A DNA stretch of 64,000 nucleotides from Puia dinghuensis. Lineage in GTDB: Bacteria; Bacteroidota; Bacteroidia; Chitinophagales; Chitinophagaceae. Shown here piece after piece: positions 24,254 to 31,864 of this stretch (its first letter is position 1; every line of letters begins with the position of its first letter). The notes below the pieces were generated by a model. The model was not told where the DNA came from. It searched no databases and saw only the letters and a program-made list of their open reading frames with translations. The stretch is taken from assembly GCF_014642875.1 (NCBI RefSeq), contig NZ_BMJC01000007.1, positions 62,001-126,000 of the forward strand, written 5' to 3'. The position numbers and the translations under genes are program-made.

Positions 24254-26635
24254 ATGAAACGGAAAGCCTTCTTCCCGCTAGGGCTATTATTTCTTATCCT
24301 TACGATGATTTGCCTCCGGTCGAACGGTCAAACCCCTTCGAAACAGGGCGGCAAACAAACTACTGATCAAAAGAGCGACACGGCAACGGACAAGCCGGCG
24401 CCTAAACCGCGTAAACCCGTCGAAGAGATGGTGCAGTCCCCTTATTACGACGCGGTCGAGCTGCTGTATGCCCTAAACGGTTACAAGGCTTACCCGTTGA
24501 TCGCAGGAAAGGTCATTCCGGCCGACAGCGCGGGCAGGGGCGGCAGTGCCGGAGGCGCGCCTACCGGGAAGAACTCGGGCCCATCTGCGGCGGATGACGA
24601 TGACCTTCCTGATGAAATGGCGCCGCAACAATATGCTTATATTCTTATTGAAGCGGAGACGGGCAAAATACTATACGGTCCTTCCACTAATAAAGATTCT
24701 TTGACGACGATTTTGAAAGCAAATAAGTTTGGTTCCGACACAAGAGAACAAAGATCTGTGTTGACGAAAATCCTAAGAAGAAATACCTGGGGTAGTGAAG
24801 GCCTGTCTGACGATGCCGTTTGGAACCTGGCGTTGCAGAACCCCTATTTCTTTAAGCCAAATGCAGCGGGCCCCAGCATAGCCGGCAATCGCTCTCCGGC
24901 GCTAACGCTAAACATACCTGACATGTTCAGCACCGGGTCGCAGGCTATCAGCGTTGGCAGCATTGGAGGGGCGAACCCCTGGGATGCCACCAGCATTGCA
25001 GAAGGGGTGGCCAAATTACTCATCAACAGGGTAAACAAGGAGTTTCAGAACAATTTCATCGATCTACTGGTCGATTATCTGCAAAAGAAGCATCCAGAGG
25101 TGGGCATTCTTTTCCCGCAAACGCTGAAAGCCCTGCAGCAATTTCAACTGGCCCAGTACAAATCTTCCTATACGGCCATACAAAATGCCTGTCAGACGGA
25201 TATTTCCGGGTTGCTGGGCAATGTTAGCACCCTTACCACCCTGCAGTGGTGCAAAGACATGATCAAAAATCATCCGCCGCTGGTGCTGCTTTTTGCCTCC
25301 TGCGACATGATAGACATGCTTCGCCAGAACGTTGCCCTGCCGGAAGTACTCTACCGGCTGGGGAATGAGCCCTATTTGAACGATGCCGCCAGCATCAGCT
25401 CTTATTCTTCTTTTATTCGCCTGGTCACCCTGGTCTCCAACAGTCTCCGGGATATCCAGGTTCGCACAGGCAACAAAGCGAAGCAGGGCTGGGTTAGTCA
25501 GGACAAGCTCTTCCTTTTATTGCAAAACAAAGCCTATTACCAGACGTTTCTGGGAATGGTGACGCAAAACGCCATCGGCATCCGGTTTACCATCAACGGC
25601 AGGGTTTACGACTTTCATGATATCCTGGTAGCCGACACGGCCAGGCTCATTAATGATTGGGGACCGATTTACAATCTCGCCCAGGAGATAAGCAATGAGC
25701 CGGCGGTGGCAGCCGCTTTGAGCACTGCGCTGCAGGCGAAGCCGACGCCTCAGCTGATCAACTATATAACTGCCTTTGGGAGTGTGGCCGATTATATATT
25801 CGATCTGACGCAGACCGGTGTAGACCTGGTGTATGGAGACACCGCCAATGCCTTGCAAGCCCATATAAAAGAGATCAAAGCTATTTGCATGCCGATGATC
25901 GGCAACCTTGATTCGATTGTCTATGCCATTGCGCAGCAGCGGTATGCCACCGCGCTGGGCGGAGGGGTGCAATTGATGAATTCTATTCTTGCCGCGGCAG
26001 CGGATAAGAAAGCTTCGGACAGCGTCGGGAATTTTATTCGCTTCCTGAATACGTCCGGTCAATTCATCGGCGCCGTGGCGGAGGCGCAGAATTCACAGGA
26101 TGTTGCCAATGCCCTGGATGCCTTTGCGCTGCCGCCGGGCAGTTCGCGGGCGCAAAAGGAAAATACGATCACACTGGGCCTCAACGCTTACGTAAATGTC
26201 TATCATAGCTGGAACAAGCAATATAGCGGCACCTCCATTCCTACGACCGAGACGGGAATATCGGCGCCACTAGGCCTGGCGTTTAGCGTTGGTCTTTGCC
26301 ATGGCAAGGGTGGGGCTTTTACGGCTTTTGCCGGCCTGCTGGACGTCGGCGCCATTTTCAGCTATGAGCTTACCGATACCAACTCCATCAAATCGACCAT
26401 CCAGTGGGGACAGCTTTTTGCGCCATCTTTTTCCATCATCTACGACGCTCCGCTGTTTGCCCATAAGAAGTTCAACCTGCCGATGGAGATCGGCGCCGGA
26501 TTGCAATGGGGTCCCCGGCTCAAGCGAGTGACCGAGAAGGCCAATTCGACCCTGCCTTTCCTGACCGAGCGGTTCAATATCTTCATTGGATTCGATATCC
26601 CGATCTTGCATCTGTATAGTTACAAAAAGTCGTAA
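24254..26635 (+). CDS. Exported 793-aa protein with possible outer-membrane C-terminus
   Basis: The signal peptide (about 1-26) ends C-L-R-S-N-G-Q. A charged, low-complexity stretch (Lys/Asp/Thr/Pro) and a Gly/Ser insert near 95-120 come next. The long middle is helical (for example NKEFQNNFIDLLVDYLQKKHPEV and LARTLINDWG-like heptads). The last 130 residues switch to short alternating strands ending in an aromatic (GLAFSVGLCHGKGGAFTAFAGLLDVGAIFSY, FNIFIGFDIPILHLYSYKKS), as outer-membrane beta-barrel ends do. I do not recognise the family. As last gene of the papain cassette it could be the substrate or the surface receptor of that system. Confidence 0.65.
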   Translation: MKRKAFFPLGLLFLILTMICLRSNGQTPSKQGGKQTTDQKSDTATDKPAPKPRKPVEEMVQSPYYDAVELLYALNGYKAYPLIAGKVIPADSAGRGGSAGGAPTGKNSGPSAADDDDLPDEMAPQQYAYILIEAETGKILYGPSTNKDSLTTILKANKFGSDTREQRSVLTKILRRNTWGSEGLSDDAVWNLALQNPYFFKPNAAGPSIAGNRSPALTLNIPDMFSTGSQAISVGSIGGANPWDATSIAEGVAKLLINRVNKEFQNNFIDLLVDYLQKKHPEVGILFPQTLKALQQFQLAQYKSSYTAIQNACQTDISGLLGNVSTLTTLQWCKDMIKNHPPLVLLFASCDMIDMLRQNVALPEVLYRLGNEPYLNDAASISSYSSFIRLVTLVSNSLRDIQVRTGNKAKQGWVSQDKLFLLLQNKAYYQTFLGMVTQNAIGIRFTINGRVYDFHDILVADTARLINDWGPIYNLAQEISNEPAVAAALSTALQAKPTPQLINYITAFGSVADYIFDLTQTGVDLVYGDTANALQAHIKEIKAICMPMIGNLDSIVYAIAQQRYATALGGGVQLMNSILAAAADKKASDSVGNFIRFLNTSGQFIGAVAEAQNSQDVANALDAFALPPGSSRAQKENTITLGLNAYVNVYHSWNKQYSGTSIPTTETGISAPLGLAFSVGLCHGKGGAFTAFAGLLDVGAIFSYELTDTNSIKSTIQWGQLFAPSFSIIYDAPLFAHKKFNLPMEIGAGLQWGPRLKRVTEKANSTLPFLTERFNIFIGFDIPILHLYSYKKS

Positions 26636-26675
26636 GCCCGGCAGGATGCAATGGCCTGCCCGTGAGAGCTGCGAT

Positions 26676-27464
26676 TTATTCATACGGTATCTGCACCGTG
26701 ACAGTCGTCCCTTCCCCGGGACGGCTGTAGATCACGCTCGAGCCGCCGGTGAGTCGCGCGCGGTTGCGGATGTTCTCGAGGCCGAGACCACCGGTGTGTA
26801 GCTGGAGGACACGGTCGGCGTCGAAGCCCTGGCCGTCGTCGCGGACCCGGACGCGGAGCTGCTCGGCATACCAGGTGAAGCCGATGTTGATGCTAGTGGC
26901 GGAAGCGTGCTTCAGACAGTTTTGAAGACATTCCTGGATAATGCGGAAGAGGATGAGCTGCTTGTCATCCTTTATTTTTTTCTCGGCGCCTTCGGAGGTG
27001 ACGGAGACGGTGAGGCCACCGGCTTTGCGGATGCGCTGTACTTCTTCGTCGACGGCTTCGCGGATGCTGAAATGGCGGATGTGACCGGCATGGAGACCCT
27101 TGGCCAGACTGCGGAGATCTTGCAGTGCGCGCGCGACGTTGGCGCCGGCGTCCTTCAGGAGGGGGAAATCGATGGGTTCTTCTTCCCTGAAGCTGCTGAG
27201 CTGAATTTTAGCAAGGCTTAGCAGCTGCCCGACGTGGTCGTGAATCTCTTCGCTGAGATAGCGGAAGGTCTGCTCCTGGATCTCGAGGCGGGTCTGCATC
27301 AGCTGCTGATCGAACTGGTCTTGCATCGCCTTTTTCTCGCGGGCCGTCTGGCGGCGGCGATAGTTGTAGTACCAGAGCATCACGATGAACAATACGCCGA
27401 AGAACAGCAATACTAGGATAACTGCTAGGATGGTTGTGGTTATTTGCTCCTTTGCGTCTGGCAT
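26676..27464 (-). CDS. Small membrane histidine kinase (HisKA_3 type)
   Basis: The 262-aa protein has one N-terminal transmembrane helix (TILAVILVLLFFGVLFIVMLWYY), a coiled coil, a HisKA_3 domain with likely phospho-acceptor H75 in LSEEIHDHVGQLLSL, and an HATPase domain with IIQECLQNCLKHA, DDGQGF and GGLGLENIRNRARL. It has no sensor domain of its own. Its start overlaps the end of the upstream membrane-protein gene by 25 bp, so that protein is the likely sensor. NarL-type regulators in this window are possible partners. Confidence 0.88.
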   Translation of the reverse strand: MPDAKEQITTTILAVILVLLFFGVLFIVMLWYYNYRRRQTAREKKAMQDQFDQQLMQTRLEIQEQTFRYLSEEIHDHVGQLLSLAKIQLSSFREEEPIDFPLLKDAGANVARALQDLRSLAKGLHAGHIRHFSIREAVDEEVQRIRKAGGLTVSVTSEGAEKKIKDDKQLILFRIIQECLQNCLKHASATSINIGFTWYAEQLRVRVRDDGQGFDADRVLQLHTGGLGLENIRNRARLTGGSSVIYSRPGEGTTVTVQIPYE

Positions 27465-28096
27465 AGTAGAAAGGCGCCGCTATAGCCGGTATAGAGAGCG
27501 GCGTTGGCCGCTTCCATGAGTGCAAAATACAAACTTTTGCGTCCGAATTGGATATGGTTGAGGGATATATATTTTAGCATGCCGAGGACGATGATGGAGA
27601 CGAGGCTGAAAAGGAGGATCATGGCGTTGATCCAGAAAATAGGGTCAAGCACCAAATTAGATCCGTCGTCTTTGCGGATGGCCAGCCGGGTGAGGACGAG
27701 GCAGGAGAGGACGATGTTCGCTACGCCGACGAGCAGCGCGGTGAAGGTGTTGAATTCGGCGCGGCCCTGGATGAAGAAATAGTTGACGAGGATAAACGTC
27801 TCGATGGCTACGCCGGTGAAGAAGAGACGGCGTTGTTCGCGGCGATCGCCTTTTAGCATCGAGGCATAGAGATAAAGGTAAAGCGGTGTGGAGAGGACAT
27901 AGTATACGTTATATACAAAATAATTGTCAAGCGAGTGGAAGATGCGGGTGTAGTTGACGCCCACGGTTTCCGTAACATTGTCCAAAAGGAGAATAGGGAT
28001 GAGGATGCCGAGGGAAAAACTGTTCAGCCCTTTGCGACACACGATGGCGATCAAAAGGCTGAACAGCTGGAAATATTGAAAATACAGAAATTGCAT
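27440..28096 (-). CDS. Multi-pass membrane protein, probable sensor for the adjacent kinase
   Basis: The 218-aa protein has about six or seven hydrophobic helices with few charged loops (QLFSLLIAIVCRK, VYYVLSTPLYLYLYASML, INAMILLFSLVSIIVLGML). There is no soluble domain and I do not recognise a named family. The 25-bp overlap with the kinase gene means the two are co-expressed. In Bacteroidota, small multi-pass proteins of this kind often pair with short HisKA_3 kinases that lack sensors; that role is inference. Confidence 0.7.
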   Translation of the reverse strand: MQFLYFQYFQLFSLLIAIVCRKGLNSFSLGILIPILLLDNVTETVGVNYTRIFHSLDNYFVYNVYYVLSTPLYLYLYASMLKGDRREQRRLFFTGVAIETFILVNYFFIQGRAEFNTFTALLVGVANIVLSCLVLTRLAIRKDDGSNLVLDPIFWINAMILLFSLVSIIVLGMLKYISLNHIQFGRKSLYFALMEAANAALYTGYSGAFLLCQTQRSK

Positions 28097-28171
28097 GGGT
28101 CAATGGGCAGGGATAGGGGTTATGGTTAGTAGGCCCGGAATCGGGCGGCCGTGGCGGGGCCGGTGATGCGG

Positions 28172-28708
28172 TTAGGGTTGGATGCCGCCTACTTCATAAC
28201 CGGAGCCGGGGTCACCCGTCAGAGCGCTGGTCTTGCCGGTGCGGGTGCGGGCGATGATGAAGTAGCTGATGCGGCCGGTGGCATTGGTGTCCGGGGCATT
28301 GACGGCGCTCAGCATTGCGCGGGTACAGATGCCCGGCATAATGACAAAGTTGAGGTTGGCGCCTTTACCGGCGGAATCATATTCGTTGATCTGGCTTTGG
28401 AGCCAGGCGACGAGGCTGTCGGCGTGCAGGGACTCGCTAAGCGTGATGAGGAAGGTGGAGTCGGGGCATTTGGTGATGGGTACGCGGGGATTGTCCGTCG
28501 TAATACCGTATTGGGCCATCACTGCCTGATAGGCATCGAGGCAGGGCTTGATCTGCCCCCAGGGAACGGGCTGGCCGCCGCCGTGAGTGCCGCCTGTGGG
28601 CGCCAGGGCCTGAGCGGGGGCCGGGGTCTTTTCGGTGCTTGGTTGGTTACAGGAGAAAAAACAGATAGTCGTGAGCGCGAGTGCGCCAAGGAGGATGGTT
28701 CGTTTCAT
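28172..28708 (-). CDS. Lipoprotein of unknown function
   Basis: The 178-aa product has a lipobox (LTTICFFSC). The mature part is short, with a Pro/Ala/Gly-rich linker (TPAPAQALAPTGGTHGGG) and a mixed domain containing DTNATGRISYFIIART, which reads like strands near the C-terminus. It is not recognised. A copy of the recurrent palindrome lies 67 bp before its start, which places it in the same putative regulon as other exported genes here. Confidence 0.6.
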   Translation of the reverse strand: MKRTILLGALALTTICFFSCNQPSTEKTPAPAQALAPTGGTHGGGQPVPWGQIKPCLDAYQAVMAQYGITTDNPRVPITKCPDSTFLITLSESLHADSLVAWLQSQINEYDSAGKGANLNFVIMPGICTRAMLSAVNAPDTNATGRISYFIIARTRTGKTSALTGDPGSGYEVGGIQP

Positions 28709-28774
28709 TGGAAATGTAGTTTAGGTGTTAAAGTATTGGACCGCAAGATAAGGCACAGGTGCGGTTTGGCCTAA

Positions 28775-28788
28775 GGGTGAAAACACGG
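28775..28788. promoter_or_regulatory. Recurrent palindrome motif GGGTGAAAACACGG
   Basis: It lies 67 bp upstream of the lipoprotein start at 28708. It is the exact reverse complement of the motif at 19036-19049, and differs at three positions from the left site at 39746-39759. Confidence 0.45.
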
Positions 28789-28856
28789 TTTATTATTGTA
28801 AGAAGGGACGACTGTTTTTTATTGTATGAGGCTGTCGTTGAAGCCGTGAGGGGGGC

Positions 28857-29696
28857 TTATTTCCCCCCGATGGTCTCCTTATCTAACGAAACCGCACAAC
28901 CCTTATACATCTGCCCCTTATAAGTGACGGACATGCGGTATTCGTAGATATGATCACTGAGTCCATCGGTGCAGAAACCTGGCGCAATGGATACTTTGAG
29001 CAGATTGCCGCCGTCGGTATTGATGGAATAGACAAGGCTGTCTTTTGTCGGCTGAGGTTTTTCGATGGGCACGATAACCGGTCGTTGGATAGCCGGCGCC
29101 TTGAAGAGGATGTATTTATCCTTGTCGATCTCCACGCTCCAGTAGGGATCACCGCCGGTACCAAGGATCTCCACACCTTCGGACCGCCGCTTTTTCCAGG
29201 AGGCGTTTTCCGGCGCCGTATTCTTACGGAACAGGGCATATTGATGCGAGAGAGAGTCCGGTATCTGCGCCCCATAACTCTCCGTATTGATCAGGCTGTC
29301 TTTCGAAAGGCGGTATTCTGCGATCGGCTTGTCATTTTCGTACAATCTGAAATGCCCCTTTTCCTTCTCTTTTTCCCAGGTTCCTTCGACGGCCTTGGCC
29401 GGAGTTCCCTTGCCCCAGTTGAGCTCTTCCATTTTGTAATGGCCATTATCAGTAAACAGGATCGTCCGCTGGATGCCGTCACAGTTCTTACAAGGAAGCA
29501 TACCCTGGTAGAACCCGGAGGGGATCGAATCGTAGACTCCTGCATTGATGATCGAGTCCCGTACAATGACCATGGTATCCGTGGTTTTTGTGTTGACCAC
29601 CACCGGTTTGGAATTGGAAGATTGGTAGTAGTTGAAAATATACCAGCCGAGGACAGCAGCTATGAGCAGGGCGACAATGATAATGAAGGGTTTCAT
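28857..29696 (-). CDS. NlpE-like membrane-anchored protein
   Basis: The 279-aa product has an uncleaved-looking N-terminal helix (MKPFIIIVALLIAAVLGWYIF) rather than a lipobox. An NlpE N-terminal beta domain follows, with the hallmark GMLPCKNCDGIQRTILF; its two Cys are 3 apart. A second domain (about 165-279), ending VTYKGQMYKGCAVSLD, resembles the META/COG3650-type module that often follows NlpE in Bacteroidota. NlpE proteins bind copper or sense lipoprotein and redox stress. The ATG at 29696 is chosen since it starts the membrane helix; an ATG 30 codons upstream overlaps the next gene. Confidence 0.75.
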   Translation of the reverse strand: MKPFIIIVALLIAAVLGWYIFNYYQSSNSKPVVVNTKTTDTMVIVRDSIINAGVYDSIPSGFYQGMLPCKNCDGIQRTILFTDNGHYKMEELNWGKGTPAKAVEGTWEKEKEKGHFRLYENDKPIAEYRLSKDSLINTESYGAQIPDSLSHQYALFRKNTAPENASWKKRRSEGVEILGTGGDPYWSVEIDKDKYILFKAPAIQRPVIVPIEKPQPTKDSLVYSINTDGGNLLKVSIAPGFCTDGLSDHIYEYRMSVTYKGQMYKGCAVSLDKETIGGK

Positions 29697-29773
29697 CAGG
29701 ACAGGACCGTTTGTTGTGGTGCAATAACGTAAGATACAACAGTTTATTGCCGGAAAAACAGTAAATTCCACGT

Positions 29774-30943
29774 ATGAATAAGTCATTTCTGCTGTGGACG
29801 GGGCTGATCTTTCTTTTCGCTCTCGAGATACTGCGTGTTTACTTTATCATGCCCTTCCCTGGCAGCCAACAGCATGATACTGTTGGCTTCGCCTATTTCC
29901 TGGACAGGAATATCATCTGGTTGCGGATCATCGCGCTGGCCCTGGTGATTTGGCCGCTATTATTCTATCTCCGCAGCGGAAGAGTCTGGCAGAAGATGAC
30001 GCTTATCCTGGTACTGCTGGTTTATGGTGGAGTTTTCTATTTGTTCAACTTTAGGTTCCTCGCCGATAAAATGTTCTATCAACCCAGGGTAAAGCAATTC
30101 GCCACGGACAGTACCAACAAAGACCAATTGGTCATCGGCGTTGCCTTACATGGAGCAGCCAAAGCCTATCCCATCGAAATTATTGGTTATCATCACCAGG
30201 TACGCGATACGGTAGGCGGACAGCCGATACTGGTCACCTATTGCACCGTCTGCCGCACCGGGCGGGTATACAGCCCCTTTGTACAAGGCAAGTATGCTGC
30301 TTTCCGGCTGGTGGGCATGGACCATTTCAACGCTATGTTTGAAGATGCAGACACCCGCAGCTGGTGGCAGCAGGCCACAGGAAAAGCAATTACCGGCCCC
30401 CTGAAAGGGCAACAACTGCCAGAGATCGCTTCCGCCCAGATGACGCTGGGTGATTGGCAGACATTACATCCCAACAATCAAACCTTGCAACCAGATCCGT
30501 ACTTCAAAAGCAAATATGACAGTCTGAAAGGCTATGATGAAGGCACGATCAAAAATAACCTGGAGAAAAGAGATCCCGGTTCGTGGCAATTCAAATCCTG
30601 GGTGGTCGGCATCGAATCAGGAGGGAGAAGCAAGGCGTATGATTGGAATAGCCTGATAAGGGACAGGGTTATACCTGACACTATCGGCAAGCTGCACCTG
30701 TTGCTGACCATCGATTCCAACAACAAGACCTTTTATGCTTTATCCTATAACGATAGTCTGAGCTTCCAGTATGACAGTGCCTCGAAGACGCTTCGGGATA
30801 TCACTACCCGGAGCACCTGGCAGCCGAGCGGCAGTTGTACTGACGGGCCGCTGAAGGGCGCGCAGTTACAGCCGGTGCAGGCCTACCAGGAATTCTGGCA
30901 TTCCTGGCGGACCTTTCATCCTGGTACTGTGATGGTGAAGTAA
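29774..30943 (+). CDS. DUF3179 domain-containing membrane protein
   Basis: The 389-aa protein has three N-terminal transmembrane helices (about 5-25, 45-67, 77-95) and a large DUF3179 domain (from about 115). Its landmarks are VALHGAAKAYPIEIIGYHHQVRD, the Cys pair of VTYCTVCRTGRVYS, and GPLKGQQLPEI. The function of DUF3179 is unknown. The paired cysteines and the histidine may bind a metal. It converges on the nucleotidyltransferase gene, with the two stops 8 bp apart, and is divergent from the NlpE-like gene. Confidence 0.85.
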   Translation: MNKSFLLWTGLIFLFALEILRVYFIMPFPGSQQHDTVGFAYFLDRNIIWLRIIALALVIWPLLFYLRSGRVWQKMTLILVLLVYGGVFYLFNFRFLADKMFYQPRVKQFATDSTNKDQLVIGVALHGAAKAYPIEIIGYHHQVRDTVGGQPILVTYCTVCRTGRVYSPFVQGKYAAFRLVGMDHFNAMFEDADTRSWWQQATGKAITGPLKGQQLPEIASAQMTLGDWQTLHPNNQTLQPDPYFKSKYDSLKGYDEGTIKNNLEKRDPGSWQFKSWVVGIESGGRSKAYDWNSLIRDRVIPDTIGKLHLLLTIDSNNKTFYALSYNDSLSFQYDSASKTLRDITTRSTWQPSGSCTDGPLKGAQLQPVQAYQEFWHSWRTFHPGTVMVK

Positions 30944-30951
30944 ATTCCCTG

Positions 30952-31434
30952 CTAATTGCTTTCTTCTCTGATTTTTCGGATCTTTTCCAATTCAATAACG
31001 TCAACCTGATCTTTAGGCCGGTTAACGATCTTTTTATTCGCTATAAGGTGGTTGATATGTAAGAAAGGAACTTTGATACCCTCCATGTCAGCAATAGAGG
31101 CCATTTCAAGACATTCACTAAAGGGAATATGCTCCAGGCCCTTCATATTTGTCATTATGTCCAATTCGATGCCGCCACCGATATAAAAATTCGTCCATCC
31201 CGGAACGAATTGCATTGTCTCTAAAGAGGCAAAGTCTCCATATCCTAATTCTGTAAATGCTTTTCTTAAATGCCTCCGGTTTGGAACAGTATCTTCCAGC
31301 CACATATCCAGGTCGTCGGTACTTCTGTTAAATCCATGAAACCGTGTGGCAAACCCACCCACCATTATGTATCGAACGCTGTTTTCGTTGAGTGATTTCC
31401 AAAACCTGATCAGTTGGTCATCCAACATATCCAT
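30952..31434 (-). CDS. MNT/AbiEii-like nucleotidyltransferase
   Basis: The 160-aa protein has a minimal nucleotidyltransferase core: YIMVGGFATRFHGFNRSTDDLDMWL matches the G-G-x(n)-D-x-D motif of the superfamily, and the third acidic residue is likely in GGGIELDIMTN. Such proteins act as toxins or antitoxin-like enzymes (AbiEii, MNT) or as stand-alone modifiers. It starts 6 bp after a 57-aa gene on the same strand, so the two may be a toxin-antitoxin-like pair. The activity and target are not shown. Confidence 0.75.
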   Translation of the reverse strand: MDMLDDQLIRFWKSLNENSVRYIMVGGFATRFHGFNRSTDDLDMWLEDTVPNRRHLRKAFTELGYGDFASLETMQFVPGWTNFYIGGGIELDIMTNMKGLEHIPFSECLEMASIADMEGIKVPFLHINHLIANKKIVNRPKDQVDVIELEKIRKIREESN

Positions 31435-31440
31435 AATGAC

Positions 31441-31614
31441 TTATTTATGGATGACTTTGGCCTTCTTAAATAAAGCATTCTGTCTTAACATGCGGGTGAA
31501 AAGCTTCAATTTTTCCATATCAGACCGATGCATATCGCGCATGATCCGTTGCCTTTCAGCATCATCGATGGGCGATGTGCTATTTTCGACTGATTCCTTC
31601 TTTTTCTCAGACAT
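31441..31614 (-). CDS. Small basic 57-aa protein, operon partner of the nucleotidyltransferase
   Basis: An ATG at 31614 opens a 57-codon frame that begins MSEKKKESVENSTSPIDD and continues with charged helical sequence (ERQRIMRDMHRSDMEKLKL), ending KKAKVIHK. It is short, charged and probably helical, with no signal peptide. The 6-bp gap to the nucleotidyltransferase gene suggests co-transcription. Many toxin-antitoxin pairs have such a small partner first, and it may be the antitoxin or a binding adaptor. The start could also be an internal Met. Confidence 0.65.
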   Translation of the reverse strand: MSEKKKESVENSTSPIDDAERQRIMRDMHRSDMEKLKLFTRMLRQNALFKKAKVIHK

Positions 31615-31770
31615 AAGACCGGGATTTAAAGTCGTTGCAACAGTGCAATTTAAACAAATTTAGGCAATCCCGCCATCCGGCGCATTTATTCAGCGGGCAA
31701 GAGCGCGATCCCTGGTGGTGGTCCGCAGCTGGTGTTACTGGGTAGCGTAGGGGCTTTTTTAGCCAAAAAA

Positions 31771-31785
31771 GGTGTTTTCACGGGG
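31771..31785. promoter_or_regulatory. Recurrent palindrome motif GGTGTTTTCACGGGG
   Basis: It lies 79 bp before the chosen start of the GAF-type kinase gene. Arms GTG and CAC flank the T4 core. Just upstream, 31752-31764 forms a small GGC/GCC hairpin with a T-run. Confidence 0.4.
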
Positions 31786-31864
31786 GTTCGTTGCAGGGTA
31801 TTTCCGTACATTTAAACAAGCTGAATTTACCCTGCGCTTGGCTGAATTGAACATTACCGATAAA

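Noticed and set aside
26639-26661. Terminator after the 793-aa gene
   Set aside because: A 6-bp stem (GGCAGG/CCTGCC) is present but no T-run follows on either strand.
30952-31434. Part of a nucleotide-signalling defence locus together with the NUDIX-like gene
   Set aside because: The genes are more than 22 kb apart and the nucleotidyltransferase is of the minimal MNT type, not a CD-NTase.
31772-31864. Upstream start for the GAF kinase
   Set aside because: It would place the palindrome motif and AT-rich leader inside the gene, and the added residues do not look like a domain.
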